Of a stretch of 64,000 bases of DNA, positions 11,801-26,800 are shown piece by piece. This stretch comes from Pleodorina starrii (lineage: Eukaryota; Chlorophyta; Chlorophyceae; Chlamydomonadales; Volvocaceae), in assembly GCA_030267565.1 (NCBI GenBank), contig BRXU01000015.1:681001-745000 (forward strand). The letters run 5' to 3'. A model generated the notes under the pieces. The model was not told where the DNA came from and did not search any database. It saw only the letters and a program-made list of their open reading frames with translations. The position numbers and the translations under genes are program-made. Position 1 is the stretch's first letter; every line of letters begins with the position of its first letter.

Positions 11801-14800
11801 CGCAACGCTCGCCCGGGCTGTTAGTCCACCCTGATTCGAGAAGGCATTTGCAGTAAAGGAATACAAGTCATGTATGCGTGCGCGCAGGGCAATGTGACCG
11901 TGGGGCCACCCAGCAGCCGTAATCCCTTCACCTGCCGTAAGGACGGGCCCGTGCTTGGACCCACCCTGGAGCTGCGCACTGCCGCCGGCAAGCCGCTGTA
12001 CATGCACGTGTCTGTGTCTACCGCTGACGTGGCGGGAGAGGTCAACCACGTCATACGCCTGGCCCGGTGTGTGGGCCTAAGCTTCGCTTATCCCTTGATT
12101 AGAGACGAGACTGTCCCAGGCACCTGACAGTGTGATTAGAAGGGACGGACAAGAAATAGCCAGGAAGCTGTATGTCTAGCAGATCTGCCGCCATGCGTGT
12201 CATCACTATCCGCCTTACCGTACACCATCCTGCGTGTCTGCACCGTAAATCGATTATACGTCTATAATTACGTCGCTGGATTAATGGCGTAGGTCATCTA
12301 GGGAAGCAGCTCTAGGGGAGCGCCGGCTCCGGCTCAAGGCAACGCAAGATGGATTCATCGCCGGTGTGGAAATGTGCCCCGCCGCGCGGCTGCTCGGCTT
12401 GGACGGCCACCAGGTATGTTCTAGCCGTAAAATAAAGCGAACTGTACGAGTGTATGCATTCGGACTCATCAGCCTTCCTTCATTCCACATTCTTCACGGT
12501 TTGTGTGTGCATGTGTGCCACGAACGAACGTTGCTCTTGCTCCTCGCTCAGCCCAGATGCTCTCGTGCGTGCCTGCCTTTTCGGAGGGGAGACGCTGCGG
12601 CGAATATGCCAGGGCAGGTGGCATAGAACACAGCATCAGGGGATGGCGACTGAATACGTAGGGCACAGGATGGTGGCCAGCCGGCGGAACAACGTTGCCT
12701 GCTGCTGCATGCCTCCCTTGCAACTGGCTGGGCAGTCGGCGGGATGTGATAAGGACAGAGCGCTAATCGTTGCTCCTGATTCGATAATGTACTGTTATCG
12801 GTTGAATGCATTGCGTCGGACGATCCGAATGTATGCGTTGAATGCTGCTCGCGCGCAGTTGGCTGGGCGGGCTGTGTGGGATATCATCGACTGGTCATCG
12901 CACGTGGACTCCGGAAGCCTGCCGGCTGCGGGGCCCCTCATGTTCACGGCCCTTATCAAACAGTGAGTACATACCTCGCCAGCCCGCAGTTTCTCGCCAC
13001 TCTACCCAACTTGGAAGAAAGTTCAAGGGAAGAAAGTGCCCTTTCGTTACTACCGGCCCCTTTCAACCGCCCTGCCCCTTACAGACGCAGCACTCATGTA
13101 TGTGGGAATTCCCTAGATATGTTTCGGCGTGTGCCTCCTCTTCATATTAGTAAAAGTCTTGCGATGAATGGCAACAAAGGGGATTTCGGCATGCGCGCCT
13201 GTTGTTGCTCGAAAGTATACATGTAAGTGTGTATGCGCAATCGACCCGACGACACGTTGCTGCTGTGCTCTCGCTGTTGCTGCTGCTGTGCTGCCGGTCT
13301 TCGTTTTCGACTGACAAAGGGAGCTTACTAAGCCGGGGCGGAGCTGGCGGATTCGGGTGTCGCCCCCCGCCGCCGCCGTCGGCAACATCACGAACACATC
13401 GGTGGGGCAGACGGCATCGGAGCTTGTGGCGGCCGCACGGGCCTCCATGATCAAGCCAGCTGTAATGCAGGTGTGAGCGTGTGTGTGGTTTGGTTTACAA
13501 ACGCCTTGGTCCGTATGTCGGAACGAAGCTGCGTTATTTGATGATGAGCCGTTCGATCGATGCCGCGCACCGCGTCACGTCACGGAGGCAGCGCGCCACA
13601 CCGTGCCATCAGCGCGCCAAACTTCGCACTCGTAGCTTGGCGTATATGGCAATGGGCCCAAGCAATTAGAACCACCAAACTTACTTCCGCTAATGACGAC
13701 AAGTGCGGCTTGGATGCTTGCCTGGATGGGCTGCGACACATCACGATACGGCCCCATCCAGGTACATGTCGAGCTGCCCGAAAACGTCGGCGTGCCTGGC
13801 AGCGCCAGCCCAACGTTGTATGTGGACCTGTGGTTTTCGAGCGGCGTCTCCGGCGTACTCGAGGTCGATGGGGCAGGCCGTGTGCGCGGCATTCTGGAGG
13901 AAGACCTCCGACCCGCGGGTCTGTTGTTCGGCGTGGAAACGCCGTCGTTGGTGGGCTGCACGCTGGGTGAGCTGGTGAAGCTGCCGCCGGGGCGCAGCAA
14001 GCCGGGCGACCTGCTCTTCTTGCATGGCGCGAAGAAGAGTAGCCTGAAAGCGACCACCTTGGAGACTAGCTTCAAGGTATGTGCGTTGGGTACGCGCCAA
14101 GTAAGGCCGTGGGGTTGCATGAAATGCCGCCCTCAGCCAGGAGTATGTACATACCGGTTTGGAACGGAGATCTTGAGACTAAATTTCCAACAGAAATAGA
14201 ACTTTGCTGGGTGATCTCGCCAATATACGATCGGTATTGATTTGGCGTATGTCTATGAATGCATATCAGTACACGCATGTTTCGATCCTTTCCTGTACTC
14301 CATGCAGGTGGGTCCCATGCATGTGCTGCAAGGCGTCCACTCTGACGGCCAGCCGAGCGCACTGGAAGTCCAGGTCGTCGGCAGGCCAGGGTCAAACCAG
14401 TCCGCATACGTGATCCTGCGTAGCCACATCGCGCCTATGGTCGTGTCCGTAGCGGCGGTGCCGCTGGCGCCGCAGCCACCGGCGCTGGAGCCGGCTCCCG
14501 TTGGTCTTCAGGCCTCAGCGGCAGCGACGGCGGCCCCCGGACAGCCGAAAGTAGCAGCAGGCGAGCCAACACCTGCTGCTGAGAATGGGTTGGCGCCTTG
14601 CGGCAGCGGTGGCCTCCGCTCGTCGCCGGTGAGTGGCGTGGCCAGAGTCTCGACGCCGTCAATGGAGCCGCAACCGCGCCGCGCAGCAGCCGATGGCAAT
14701 ACCAGCAGCGTGTGCTTGACCGGAGTGGAAGAGGACAGCTTGGCAATCGCAGCGGCGCTCCTCGGCAGCGACCCTCCCAATCCGCCGCCGCTGCCCGAAA

Positions 14801-17800
14801 GGCTCGGCACGGGCCTGCTGGTCGGAGGCGAGGGCCTTCCAATGCCAGCCGTCGCGCAGCTGCCGGGCCGTGATAAACTCGCGGATCTGGTGCGGTCTGT
14901 GGAAAGCAACCGCAGCGCGGATGAAGGCTCGCTGGGGCGGAAGGCCACCGGCGGAGGGAGAAGCGGTGGCAGCCAGGGCGGCGTCGACGGTATTATTCCA
15001 CGGCTACTGTTGGGCGAAGGCGTGGATGGCAGCGGCCGCACGGCTGACGGGCGGCAGCAGACCGCGGCGGCGGCCTCTGCAACAAATGGTGGAAACAACA
15101 AGTGGAGGGATGGTGAGTAAGATGCAGAATGAATGGAAGTTTTGTGCGGATAGAGGGATGAGGTTTGAAGGCCGCCGCTCGGTCTGTGCCCTCCCGAAAA
15201 TGTGCGTTAGGGCAGCAGAAACGATAAAAGGCAGCACGCGGCTGTCGCGTCTTTCTAACTTCAAAGGCTTGGTGTGAATGTGAGCGCTATGCACACCAAT
15301 ACCTTTCTGCCTGGAGGGTGTGCGGCTACTCCACCATCCGGCAGGTCGGTTACCATGCGCACACCCTCCAGGCAGCAAGCGCGGGTTGCCCATCCACCCG
15401 CGCACGCCTGCTGAGTCCATCCAGCCGTCACTTTATACATCACCTAACGCTTCTGCTTACGGTATTATTCACTCGCTTGTTTGGACTAATCGTTCTCTTG
15501 CTCGCTCGCAGATGCCCTGCTGATGGACGGACCATCGGGGCCGGGGTTGGATGTCGAGTCTGTCGACGGCGAAATCGAGGAGCCCAAGCAACGTGTAAGT
15601 CGTCCGACTTCATCTATTGAACATTCTTTCCTGTGACAAGGCGGCGGCATGCAGCACTTAGCTGTCTTGCTCCTCGTGTCCTGCCTGCTTCCTGTGCGTT
15701 GCATCATATCTGCCTGCTGCCCGTTCACGACAGGGTGTCGCGGCGGATGCTGGGAAAGAGCGCATCTCAACTTGGGTTGCAAGCCAAGGTTGGTTCCTGT
15801 GGTTGTTACATACGGAGGGCTCCAGCATTTCGGAAAGGTTGAGTCAGCAGCAGGCAAACTCGCTGTCCGTGCACTGCAGCGAACTACGTAGGTTTGCGTA
15901 ATTGATCGCCCGGGGCTTCTGACACTCAAGAACAGTTGGGAGAATGCAAAGATTTTCCGTTTATTTGACTGTTCGTTGGCCTTGCTCGAACGTAGGGGCT
16001 TACTACCAGAATTCGGTCATCCCCGACAAAGCCAAGGTGGGTTAGTTGATCACGTTTGTAAGTACACTGGTACGTACTTCTCCTGTTGGCTAGTCAATAA
16101 ATAGAAGAGCTGATACATGCACAGTATGAGTGGTAACGTTTGGCTCGTAGGTTGATCTGACTAAGAAGCTGTCATGCCGCCGCAGTCGCAGCAGACCTCG
16201 CATACGTACACGCACACCGTGCAGTCTCCATCCCAAGAAATAATGTTTCCACAGATCGATACACGCCCATCAGATAATGAAACACAGCTCTTTCGTGACA
16301 TCGCATGCAGCAGGGTGACGACGACGGCCCCTTCGGGTCGCTGCGGCGTGGCGGTGACGGTGACGACTTGCCAACGGTCGGCGCCGTAGACATCAAGTCC
16401 CTGCTGCGTAAGGGCACCGCTGCTGACGACTTGGAGGAGGCGGGGGACATGGTCACCGGCAACGGCCGGCGCAACGCAACGGGGGCGGCCGCAATCGGCA
16501 GCCCTACGGCCAGCGGTGGCGGCAGCGAGTGGGCGCGGCGCCGCGCGGACCGGACGCCGCCCGACTACCCAGATGACGATGCCGCGAGCGAGGGCGGCCA
16601 GAGCGCCATGTCTGGGCAGTCGGGTGCGTTGTGTTGCGCTTGTGATGATCAATGGCGTGATATTCGTTCCGCAAATCGCTTCCCTGGCTACATAGGTAAT
16701 AGAAGCTTGCTGATCTAAGTCGAGGTCCGTAATAATGTGGATGGATGGTGTCGTTGTCTAAAAGTGCGCCGCGTCGTGCGCCTATGGGGGACTTGTCAGG
16801 ACTTGTCCGCCGGTTACTTGGACTTATGCATTGGCCCCCGCAACTCATCACAGCACGTTCCCGTCAGCAATTACTCACCGCCGGCTCTCGTATGTATCAA
16901 TTGCTCTACCTATCTGCGGGATGTATGTCCTTACAGGCGATGGAGGCGCAGACTATAAGCGCGGCAAGAGGTTCCGAAAGCTGATGAAGTTGATGGACTC
17001 GGGCCAGGCACAGCAGGTGGGATTGCATGGCAGGCGTCCATCTGGTACAAGCTGCCCGCTCAACAAGGGGTTGGTGTCGGCTTCCTTGAAGCCGGAAAAA
17101 GGGCGGGGCCCCGTTCAATCCGTACGGGTTAAGTTGAGTGCGAAGGCGAAAGTGTGGACAGTCCTGCTGATATATAGCCAGAGCTTTATCCCCGAAATGC
17201 CTGCTTGCGGAGTCGTCAGCAAGGCCTGCCGGCGCCGCGCGAATCACGTCATCCCGCCGGGTGCATGAGCGCATGGATCGAAATACGGCATCATTTCCAA
17301 AGCGAGCGGCGAGGGCGTCAAGTGTGAGAGTGTCCTGAAAGTCCTGCTGATAGACAGCCAGAGCTTTATATCCGAAATGCCTGCGGCTTGAGCAATCCAC
17401 CCATGTTCAGCATCGCGCTCCGTCTCGGCACTGTGCAACTCTTCCCGCGAGCGCATTGGCTTAAGTAACATGACAGTAGACGTGGAGTGTATCATTCACA
17501 TATCACGCAGGCTGACTTGCCAATAGAAGGACAGCGGAACTGTTTGCGAGGGTCGCGACGACGTGCAGTTACCGACGAGAGTGCACAGGCTTCGCTACCG
17601 AGGTATCCACCGTATCGTAGAGCAGGCTTGACAACTTTAACATTAGGACAGGACTGTAGAAGTCCCCTAGGTTGCCGACTGGACTTGTCGGGCGGCCCGC
17701 AGAAGAGCGCCGCCGCATCGTGCGTGCATTGGCGGCTTGGCGTCCAACAACCAACAGTTTGCCCCTCATGGTTTGCTCCTTGCAACCTTTGTAATAGTAA

Positions 17801-20800
17801 TATGCGTCAAGACGATCGGACCGGCTAGCAGAGCTGCTGTGGTGTGGTCGCGGGAAGAATGTTCGCAATGCAAACATAGTTGGTTGCTTGCCGAAACGAA
17901 GATTCATTTCACGCCGTCATGTCAGAATTCCACTTTAAGGAACGATGAATCTTCTGGAATTAATTATAGGCCGAGAGGTGTTGGTTTGACCTCGGCCTCG
18001 GTCCATGGAGACTGCCAAACTGGTTTGTACTATTGCGATGTTGGGTTCCAATAATAAATTTACCGTGCAATAAAGAATGTAATCTTTTACTTATGCAGCC
18101 TTTCCGTTGGCCGAAAGTCTGCACTTGTCCAATTACTTCCATCCCAGATCCCAGATCCCACGTGCCACGTCCCACACACGGACATGGGCAATCCTACAGG
18201 GCGGGGCCCCCCTGGGCGCTTCGCGCTGGGGCCCCGCCCAAAAACCCACAATTAAGCAATATTTTATTTATATTATATTATTAGCCGAGTTTTAGGGGTA
18301 CAATAAATTTAAATGAAGCCTGCCGATTGTAATGCGCCGGATTAAATGAATAATGGCTGCATGGTTGACGTAATACATCCAGGTGCAGCGTCGGTACCAG
18401 CGTCACGCGCTCGCGACTATGGCTCTGCTCGCAGCCGTGCATATCGTCTGTTTTGCGCTTACTGTCCACTCCATCCGCACCAAGAGGGACAGCATGCTGC
18501 AGCTGGGTCGCAGCGGCCAGGCCCAGCGCTACATGCACCAGGTAGGTGTGTGCGTCTGGGTGGGTTAGTTGATTGGGGGCTGGGGCATGCTGATTGGGGA
18601 TAATGATAGCTGCTGGGACATACATTTGAGTGAATGGCTTGGCGGAATGCGTGCATGAATGGCTGCCTGAGAGCTGTAGATGGGCGGGTGTTCTATCTAC
18701 GTGCAAATAAGTTTCTGCACTCATCACAGCATGTATGATGACTTATTGATCCCATATCCGTAAGCGCACTACATGCTTGCGGCGACTTCATGTCAATGAA
18801 GGTTGGTGTACCATCCCGCCCCGCACTTCTGCTTGTTCCGTGCGCAGATCATGACGGACGTGCGGTCGCTTGATATCATATCTAGAAACAAGACACAGCC
18901 CAACCTTTATAATGCCTCTCAAGTATCGGTAAGCTGCTGCGCATACTTACCTTGCGCACACTACTGTATGTACCGCCACTAGCTACTACATATATACGTA
19001 ACTCCGCCGCCATGTTTTTGCACGCTCTGCTGGAGTGTCATACATACATTTCGGCGTGGTCAGCAACGAATTATTATGTCGTGCGGTATGGCGCCGAACC
19101 TACAGTGCACGGCCAGCTGGCTCGTTGGCTCTACTCGTCAGCCAGGAGTCAGGAGCCCCCAACCCCGACCACTGTACCGGAGGTCTGGTCCCATAAAGCC
19201 GCCGCGCTGCGGAACAGTTGATGAGCTGTCGGTTCAGGCGCGCCTCCTCTGTTACGTTAATCTTTTTAAAAGTTGTTTGCAAGCAACCGAGGAAGGGAGA
19301 TGGCGCAAGTACATGTTCGGCATTCAGCATACCATACCGATACATGCATACGGCACGCTACTCTCTATCGCACCAGTCCTGGGCATCCTATTTTAATGTT
19401 TTGTTTCTTTCCTGCATTGGCGTGCCCGCAGTTTTTTATCGACCGCATATCTCACGCCACTGACGAAATCCAGGTGTGAACTTTGGTCGGCTACCTTAGC
19501 TTGCTCTCTAGCTGCCGCATACGTACATTACAAACAACGAATGAAATGAAGAGCGTGCAGAACGCCAACCATGCGACGACAGGAATACTTAGATGACTTG
19601 AGCGAGGACCAGCTAACTAGTTCGGGGCGTACACGGACATCTTGCTGCTGCCTGGCATGTATGCTGGGTCATGGTTCATGATCAGTACTACGCGTATCGG
19701 TACTGACAACCAGCCCATGGCAACGGCGCCAAGGCTGATAATAATGCGCATTCTCAACGAAGCAGCACCCAGCAGCTGTTATCCCATGGACACCTTGTAT
19801 TGTTAGTACGTAGTGCCGGCGGCGCGGCGTGCGCACTCATCGATGTCCTGGTGTTTTTATAATACAGATTCGCTACAAGAGCATCTTGGATAGCCACAAG
19901 TATTCCTCGTCGGCATCGAGAGTGCGAGACTTGTTATTCTATACATCACTGAAGGTGAGTGAGGGCGGGTCGTCGTGCCTCTGTATGCAAGGTAGGTCAT
20001 CTGTGGCAAAGCACGCAGCGTGCGCTGTATACGTACTGTATACCCTCGCAGCAAGCATCTGTATGGAGCCATGCAACATATAAGCATGAGACTCAGTGAC
20101 CGTCATTCGTTCGTGCCGGCACTTGTCACCAGCTGTATGTAACCTCGTCCTTGTATGTGTTTGCCTGTGACGCGCTCATCTATTTATCGTCTGCTCGCAG
20201 GTTTGGGACGGAAATGAGGTCGATGGTTCGGACAAATACACCAACATTACAAATTGGGTGCGTACGGATAGGGTGCTTCAGCGCTGACCCGGATGACCCG
20301 GATAGCGCTGTATGACTGGGCCGTTCCCCGAGCTATGCTAGCTCTATTTCATCGAAGATCACCTTAATTAAAACAGCCGAGGGAGCAGCGGCAAGGACCA
20401 GCTCGTTGGCTGGGACCTAGCGCAATCCGAGCGCATCAAGGGTGTGCACGGCGGCGGCAAACGTCTCATCCGAAGGCTGGATGGGCTAGCTAGCTGGGTA
20501 GCTCGCAGTGCCTGCCAATGCGTGCCGGCCGTCTGACTACCATCTGTAACGTCTGGGAGATACCCGGAAATGTCAACTAGTGCCTTTGCCATACGTTACA
20601 CCATCACTTTATTGACGGAAGGATGCAGGAATAAACTGTGTGCGCGTGTGTTTGGTTACTTGGTCGGAATGGTTACAGGACTTCACCACTCGGTTCTGCG
20701 TTATGGCCAAGGACGTGGAGCAGAACGGCAAGGAGTGGGTAAAAAACGGAGTCGCCATTGTCGACAACACTACGGCTGGCCAGTTCTTGATCAAAAGCGG

Positions 20801-23800
20801 CCCGGATCTGTGGAGGGCATCCCGACGGGTGCGTGCAAGCTCCGAGGACATGGTGGTGCTCTTTCCTTGTGGTGTCGTTTGCAAGACCTGCTGTCAACCC
20901 TGTGTTTGTATCGCGTGTATACGTTCTTATCCTTACCGTCTGCTTTGACTGACATGCCAGGTCCTGGACGCATTGCTGTTCGTCGCTGTGGACGACGCTC
21001 GCTGGGTACGTGCGTACGGCACTACGTGCATTGGTCGAGTTCGTTCCCTCGCTCTTTACTTGTTCATGGCTTGGGCGGTCACTAAGCGGTTTTAGGATCC
21101 TTAATTTTCCCGGCGTCCAATCCTGGCGGGCGTGGCAGTCCCATTGCCCGTATATCCACTACATTTTGGCTGATGGATGGATAGGAGAAGTGCGTACCAC
21201 TCATTGACCTCTACTGTCCGCAAGTATCCGGAGAGACCCGGACGGAGATGTAGGCCTTCCTGGTCAATGATTCGCACATTTGTGACCGAAGATCAATAAA
21301 AGCGCATCAATGCTTAAGTGAGCAGATCCCTTATATGTAAGTGTTCGAGAGCGTCAATAGATATATTAGTTCAATTTGCTGACAAGTGAGGGCAGCAGCC
21401 CGAATGATGATTCTCACTACGTGATGCACTACTACTGCTGAATTATTGACGCTGTGGACGTCCATCTCCGGGTGTACGTGCGTGGACAGGTTGACAACCT
21501 GCAAATCGTTTTCCTGTGCGTTGAGGGAGCCGCTGTCACCTCAATAGCGGCCTGGTAAGATTTAAGGGTCGGTTGGTCGGGGAGGGCGGGGCATCGTCGT
21601 CAACGAGCGGCATGTGTGTAGCTGCCATGTGCGTGTGCTGCAATCTGTGTCGTCTGTACTAAATAATGCCGTAAGTCACCAGGTCGCTCGTGTCCGCGCG
21701 GTCCGGATCGACTGATCCGGAGAGATCGCTGCTCCACCCAGTGAATTATTGGAATAAACCGTTGTCCGCCGTGCGTGCAGTTACCTGGCCTACCTGCTGC
21801 GAGGGGTGGCGGCACAGAGATATAAACTGTACTCCATCTTTATGCTCATTCCATTGGTAAGCAAACGACCGGCTAGCTGCTGCCGGTTGCTGGCTGGGGC
21901 GGGCGGGTGGCGGTGAAGGCGGCGCGGTACGTTTGCATTGCCGTCATATATAATCTGAGTGGCATGCAGCGGCGGTGTGTTGGGCATGGGCGGCAGCAGT
22001 AGTCCGGCAGTTGATTGTGAGTCTTATGCCGCTTCCGGCGTCTTCATTTATTTGTTGCTGCTTGCAGGGGCTGACGCGGGCGCTAGCTTCACAGAACACC
22101 AACTTGATTGTGGATGTAAGTATCGCTTGCAGCGTCGCCCGTTCTGCTACGAGCCTTTAGTATATGTCATTCTGAAGGGATCAGCAATTGATTGCTAGGC
22201 TGTGTGCACGTTGTGATTCGTAAGATGCACACAGCAGGCACGGTATGTAGGCATCGAGAGCCTGCATGCAATACGACAAGCTGGCAACTCGCTGCCACAA
22301 AGGAAGGGTTTCATATACACGCGCGTATGTACGCTCTCTGAAATAAAGCAAGTGTGGATGGGTAGGTCACTTCAATGGTTTAACTTCATCCTGCAGTTAT
22401 GCGCATGAATGCGCGAATATCCGAATGTTATGCACATGTATGCGCGTATGTGTTCTTTCGGAAGCTCTGCTTCTAGTACTGAAGGTGCACACCCGGCGTA
22501 CGTGGGTGTAAATGAATGTGCACGCAGGAGGAGGACGAAGACGACATTGACGACATCGACGATAAGCCCTCAACTGCAGCAGATGACGCGGGAGCCGGGT
22601 CGGAGGGAGACACGCCAACATCATCGGGAGCTGCAGCAGCGTTATCACAGTCAAAGCCCAAACGGCGAGCCATCCTGGCCTTGTTTGAGTCGAAAACCGG
22701 CGGTGGCGGCAGTAGTGGAGGCAATCCGGACGACGACGGCGGCGGCCCAAGATTGGCGGAAAGTAGGAACCGCAGCTTCAGGACGCGGAGTGGACGACCG
22801 CCCAGCCAGGACACAACCGCCGGTGGAAGCACTGGCGGCCAGAACGGAGCTTATGGGGCGTTTGGTCGTACTGCATTACGCTTACGTCAAATATTTTCCA
22901 AGTACGTTTATGGGTATCTGTCATATGTCTGCTCGCCGTCACGCACGCATACATGCTCATGCTCAGGAGATAAAGAGTAAATCTCCTTATCCGTTACTAT
23001 TTCCAGCAAGTACCAAGTACTGCACGCAAGCGACGGACACACCACGCATGTGTGCGAGTTGGCTCCTGTGTTATCTGTGCTTCTGTGGTGAATCACATTT
23101 CGGGCCCGTCGATCGCCCTCACGCTCCTCAAGGAAAACAATCTGCGGTGACCCGTCCCCGACGACGACTATTTGTCGACATGCGTTTGCATGCATCACTT
23201 TGCAGGCGCGGTGCCCGTGTCGCCCCGCTCCCGAGAGTTTCCTCTTCGGGGGGTGATGCAGCATCTAAGAGGAAGCTAAAGTACGACTCCCACGAGACTT
23301 ACTGGCTGCTAATGCCCTTTGTCGCCTGGTCGACGCTGGTGGGTGGGTTGTGTATGAGTTCCACGCGGCTTGCGTGTCCATATCTGCGTCCTGCTTAATG
23401 TATTGGTCCACGACTGCATGCCCTTCGTCGACCATGCCGCCATGCAGACGTACGTAATGCCGTTGCTGCGAAGCTGCATACACAATCGCCCGCTGTCGTG
23501 CTCTGTGCCACCGTTCAACTCACATACGTACGTACGTGCATACAGGTCGTTACAATCTACACAATCGTAGTCGCACAAATGAGGGTACGTAAGCCGTGCA
23601 TGTGCACGTGCACACTATCATTAAGCGAACGTCGCTGAGTCCGTCGATAAGGAGGCAACGATGCGCTTTCTTCGGGACATGCGTTATTGCGGATGTGTGC
23701 ATCTGTTTGTGTGTGCATCCATGTCCGCTATTTTAAAGCTGTCCATCCTCGGTGGCGGCACAAACGGTCGGTTGCATGCGGCATCGCCATTTTGTTGCAA

Positions 23801-26800
23801 AGCAAGCTATATCATCATATGCGCAAGCGTAATAAAAATACTGCTGCTCTCCGCGTATAGGGCATTGTTGGCGTGCTGGCTGTACACTCAGTGGTCAACT
23901 TTATTGCCGCCCGAACGTATCGTGCGGTAAGGACGGGTTCGTTGACGCGTCCAGCACGCACGCGTTCGTTCGTCGCTCGTATGTATGCATGTGTGACTGG
24001 CACTGCAAACAAATCGATAGAGAGTCGAACACAATAGAGTCTCCAAAAATGAATTCCGGCTTACAAAAACGTCCGGGCATGTCAGTGACGGCGCGCTCCT
24101 TGCCCATGAGCAATAGCTGAGAGCTGCAACTTCAACGGCGGCAAGCATACTGTTTGCTACGCAGTCCAAAAATCCACATTACGCACCTTCTCGTACCGCA
24201 CGCTTACTTTGGCTCCACCCTTCTTGGCCCCACCCTTGGCCATCTCACTACATAATCTTTGCTGTGATGTACGATCAGGTGTTCTTCTCACAGGTGCGTG
24301 TACGGGCGCACGGCGGGGCGCGTCACAGTGGTATCATATAGATGGCACTCAGGGGGCGCTATTGTCGCTGCCATTTACTTACCGCAAAACGTACCAGCCA
24401 ATAATTTGTGAAACGAAGGCATTACTTACATAAACAGACACCTGAAAACCATCACAAGCAAGCACGGTGCAATTCATGGCTGGTTTTTATACTGGCCCGT
24501 GGGTCGGTACAGTATGTACAATACACTGAATTTACCTATCGCTCTTCGCAGGAACTTGCTGCTGTTGAGGACCCTTCGCTCCTGACATCGCGGCGCGCAG
24601 CGGTCGCGGCGGTCTGGAAGGTGGTGCGCGACGCCTGGTTTACTTTGCAGCTTGGCCAAGATGCCTACAAGGCTGCAGGTTCGTATTAATAATCGAGGGC
24701 GCGAACAGACTGCAGAACGCAGCTCGCATTCAACTGCTACGCATACGCCCGCCCACCGCCCACCCCCCACCGCCCACCCCCCACCGCCCACCACCCACCG
24801 CCCACCACCCACCATCCACCGCCCACCGCACGCCCACGCGATTTTCCAAATTTGATTGCAGGTCCCAGCACGGAGCGCTTTCCGTTGGTCGAGAAGGGGC
24901 TGGCGTACTCCTCGACAAAGCTAGCTAATATCTTTTACGGCAACCACCAGTGCCACCGCCTCCCGGTGCGTGCGTGCGTTGTCCGTCGTGCACTGCTGCA
25001 AATATTTGTCCGGCGCTACGTATGCACCTCAACAAATCAAGCTGCAAATTTGTAAATTTTGTCTACGCTACAGACGAGATGGAATATGCAAATACTACTT
25101 GTACATTATAGTATTGAGTTGAACATTGCAGCTCGTAATTAGTTGCTTACGCGGTGGCGGGGGAGGACTGGGGAAACCCGTCACCCCACCTCCTCTGCTC
25201 CTTACTATTATTATTATTTGCTTACGCGTTGTTCAGCCCTGCGGTTTCCCGCCCAAAAACTGCGCATTGATAAATAAATAGCAAGCAAGCTCTGTTGTCC
25301 TGTTGCAAACATGCACGCAGGCCTCCGGTCCGTGCCCAGGCCCGGAATATCGGTTCTACCAGGCAATTTACGCGGGCTTAGATAGCATCATGCACCAGTT
25401 CATGATGCATGTGGAGGCCATGGGGTTTTCTACAGACCCGATGCCACCGGGATTGAGTGATGGTACGTGGATGACGGACTGGGCGCCCGCGTCAAATAAA
25501 ACCAATTCCTGCCTCTCTACGCCTGTATTGGTTGGCTGTGAACGTTTACGGACAGAAGCAGCGAGCCGCACAACAACGGGAACGACTAGAAAGAGTCGCT
25601 CTATTTGGGAAATGAACTTATAAATTAAACGAATGATACCACATAACTCGATCGTTTGTCTTTACGTATCGTGCATGCTTGGCAATCTACACGACTCGCC
25701 AGAGTACGTATATGCCACGGAATTCCGTGTGTGTTAGGTGGTGTGCGCGCGGCCGGCCTGGCCGTGAGACAACCCCCCTTCCCTGCCTGGCTCACTACCA
25801 ATGACAACTGATTGCCCACGCACCTGCCCCCCTCGCTCCTGCAATTACTGTCACAGAGCACTTGGACTTCATCTACAACGTAGGAACGAAGGTGTGTATG
25901 TATGTATGTGTGTCCTACGAATTGCGTGCTGAGTCAAGCCATCCTTCGTGGCTTGACGAAGTATCCCGCGTGTGCATAGGCGGCCTGCTCGATGCTGCTG
26001 GGTCTTAACACTGAAATTTGTCCATCTAATATTTTAGATGCATGTTTACGACACGTCGCGTCGCTGCCTTGACCCACGCACATGTATATAATTTCGTACA
26101 ATGTACGTTCATGGCAACGCCGCATGAGATGCGCGCTCAAAGGCAGCTCACTACAACATCTCTATCTGCACGACGTACAGCCCAGTAAAAACTTCACCAT
26201 CTTCCTTTCCCATCTCAGCCCCTGCAAAACTACCCGCTCCGATAATAACTCATTTCGTCGTTCAGGATTTAATGGACGGTACTGTCGAGATCCAGGAGGC
26301 CCACTTGGACACCATCATGTTCCTGTTTCAGGGTGAGTCGTCGATCACGTGGCCCCGTATATTCCATGGTGCCGTACACGCACGTGCGGCTAGCCCTGCG
26401 GCTAGCTCGGCGACTGCATATTGGCCGTAGAGAAACCCGTACGTAATCCCGCGCCCCTCCCACTCCTCGCCCGCCGATTGATGAGCGCAGAACTTTTCGT
26501 CCTGCATATTATCCTCCTGGTCCTGTTCTGGGTCATCTTCTTGAGCTTCCTCATCTTCCTCCTGAGCCCGCTGCTGACGAGAATCTCCCGCGAGGTATGT
26601 AGCCTTATGTAGGCAGTAGTTTTGGATCAGACCTAACATTAAGTAACACATGATATATAGTATTTGTCTCTTGCAGCAACTGTTAATCTACGCGTCGGGC
26701 ATTTCGTTCAAGAAGTCAGACGAAAGCCCCTGGTGGGGGAGCTAGCGCATTGGATGTACGGCGGCGCCCACCTATTTACTGGTCTTGGTTATTCCACGGA

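Noticed and set aside
13580..14120. Minus-strand frame of 181 codons within gene A
   Set aside because: Antisense to conserved PAS exon 13762-14076, whose sense frame matches the paralogue.
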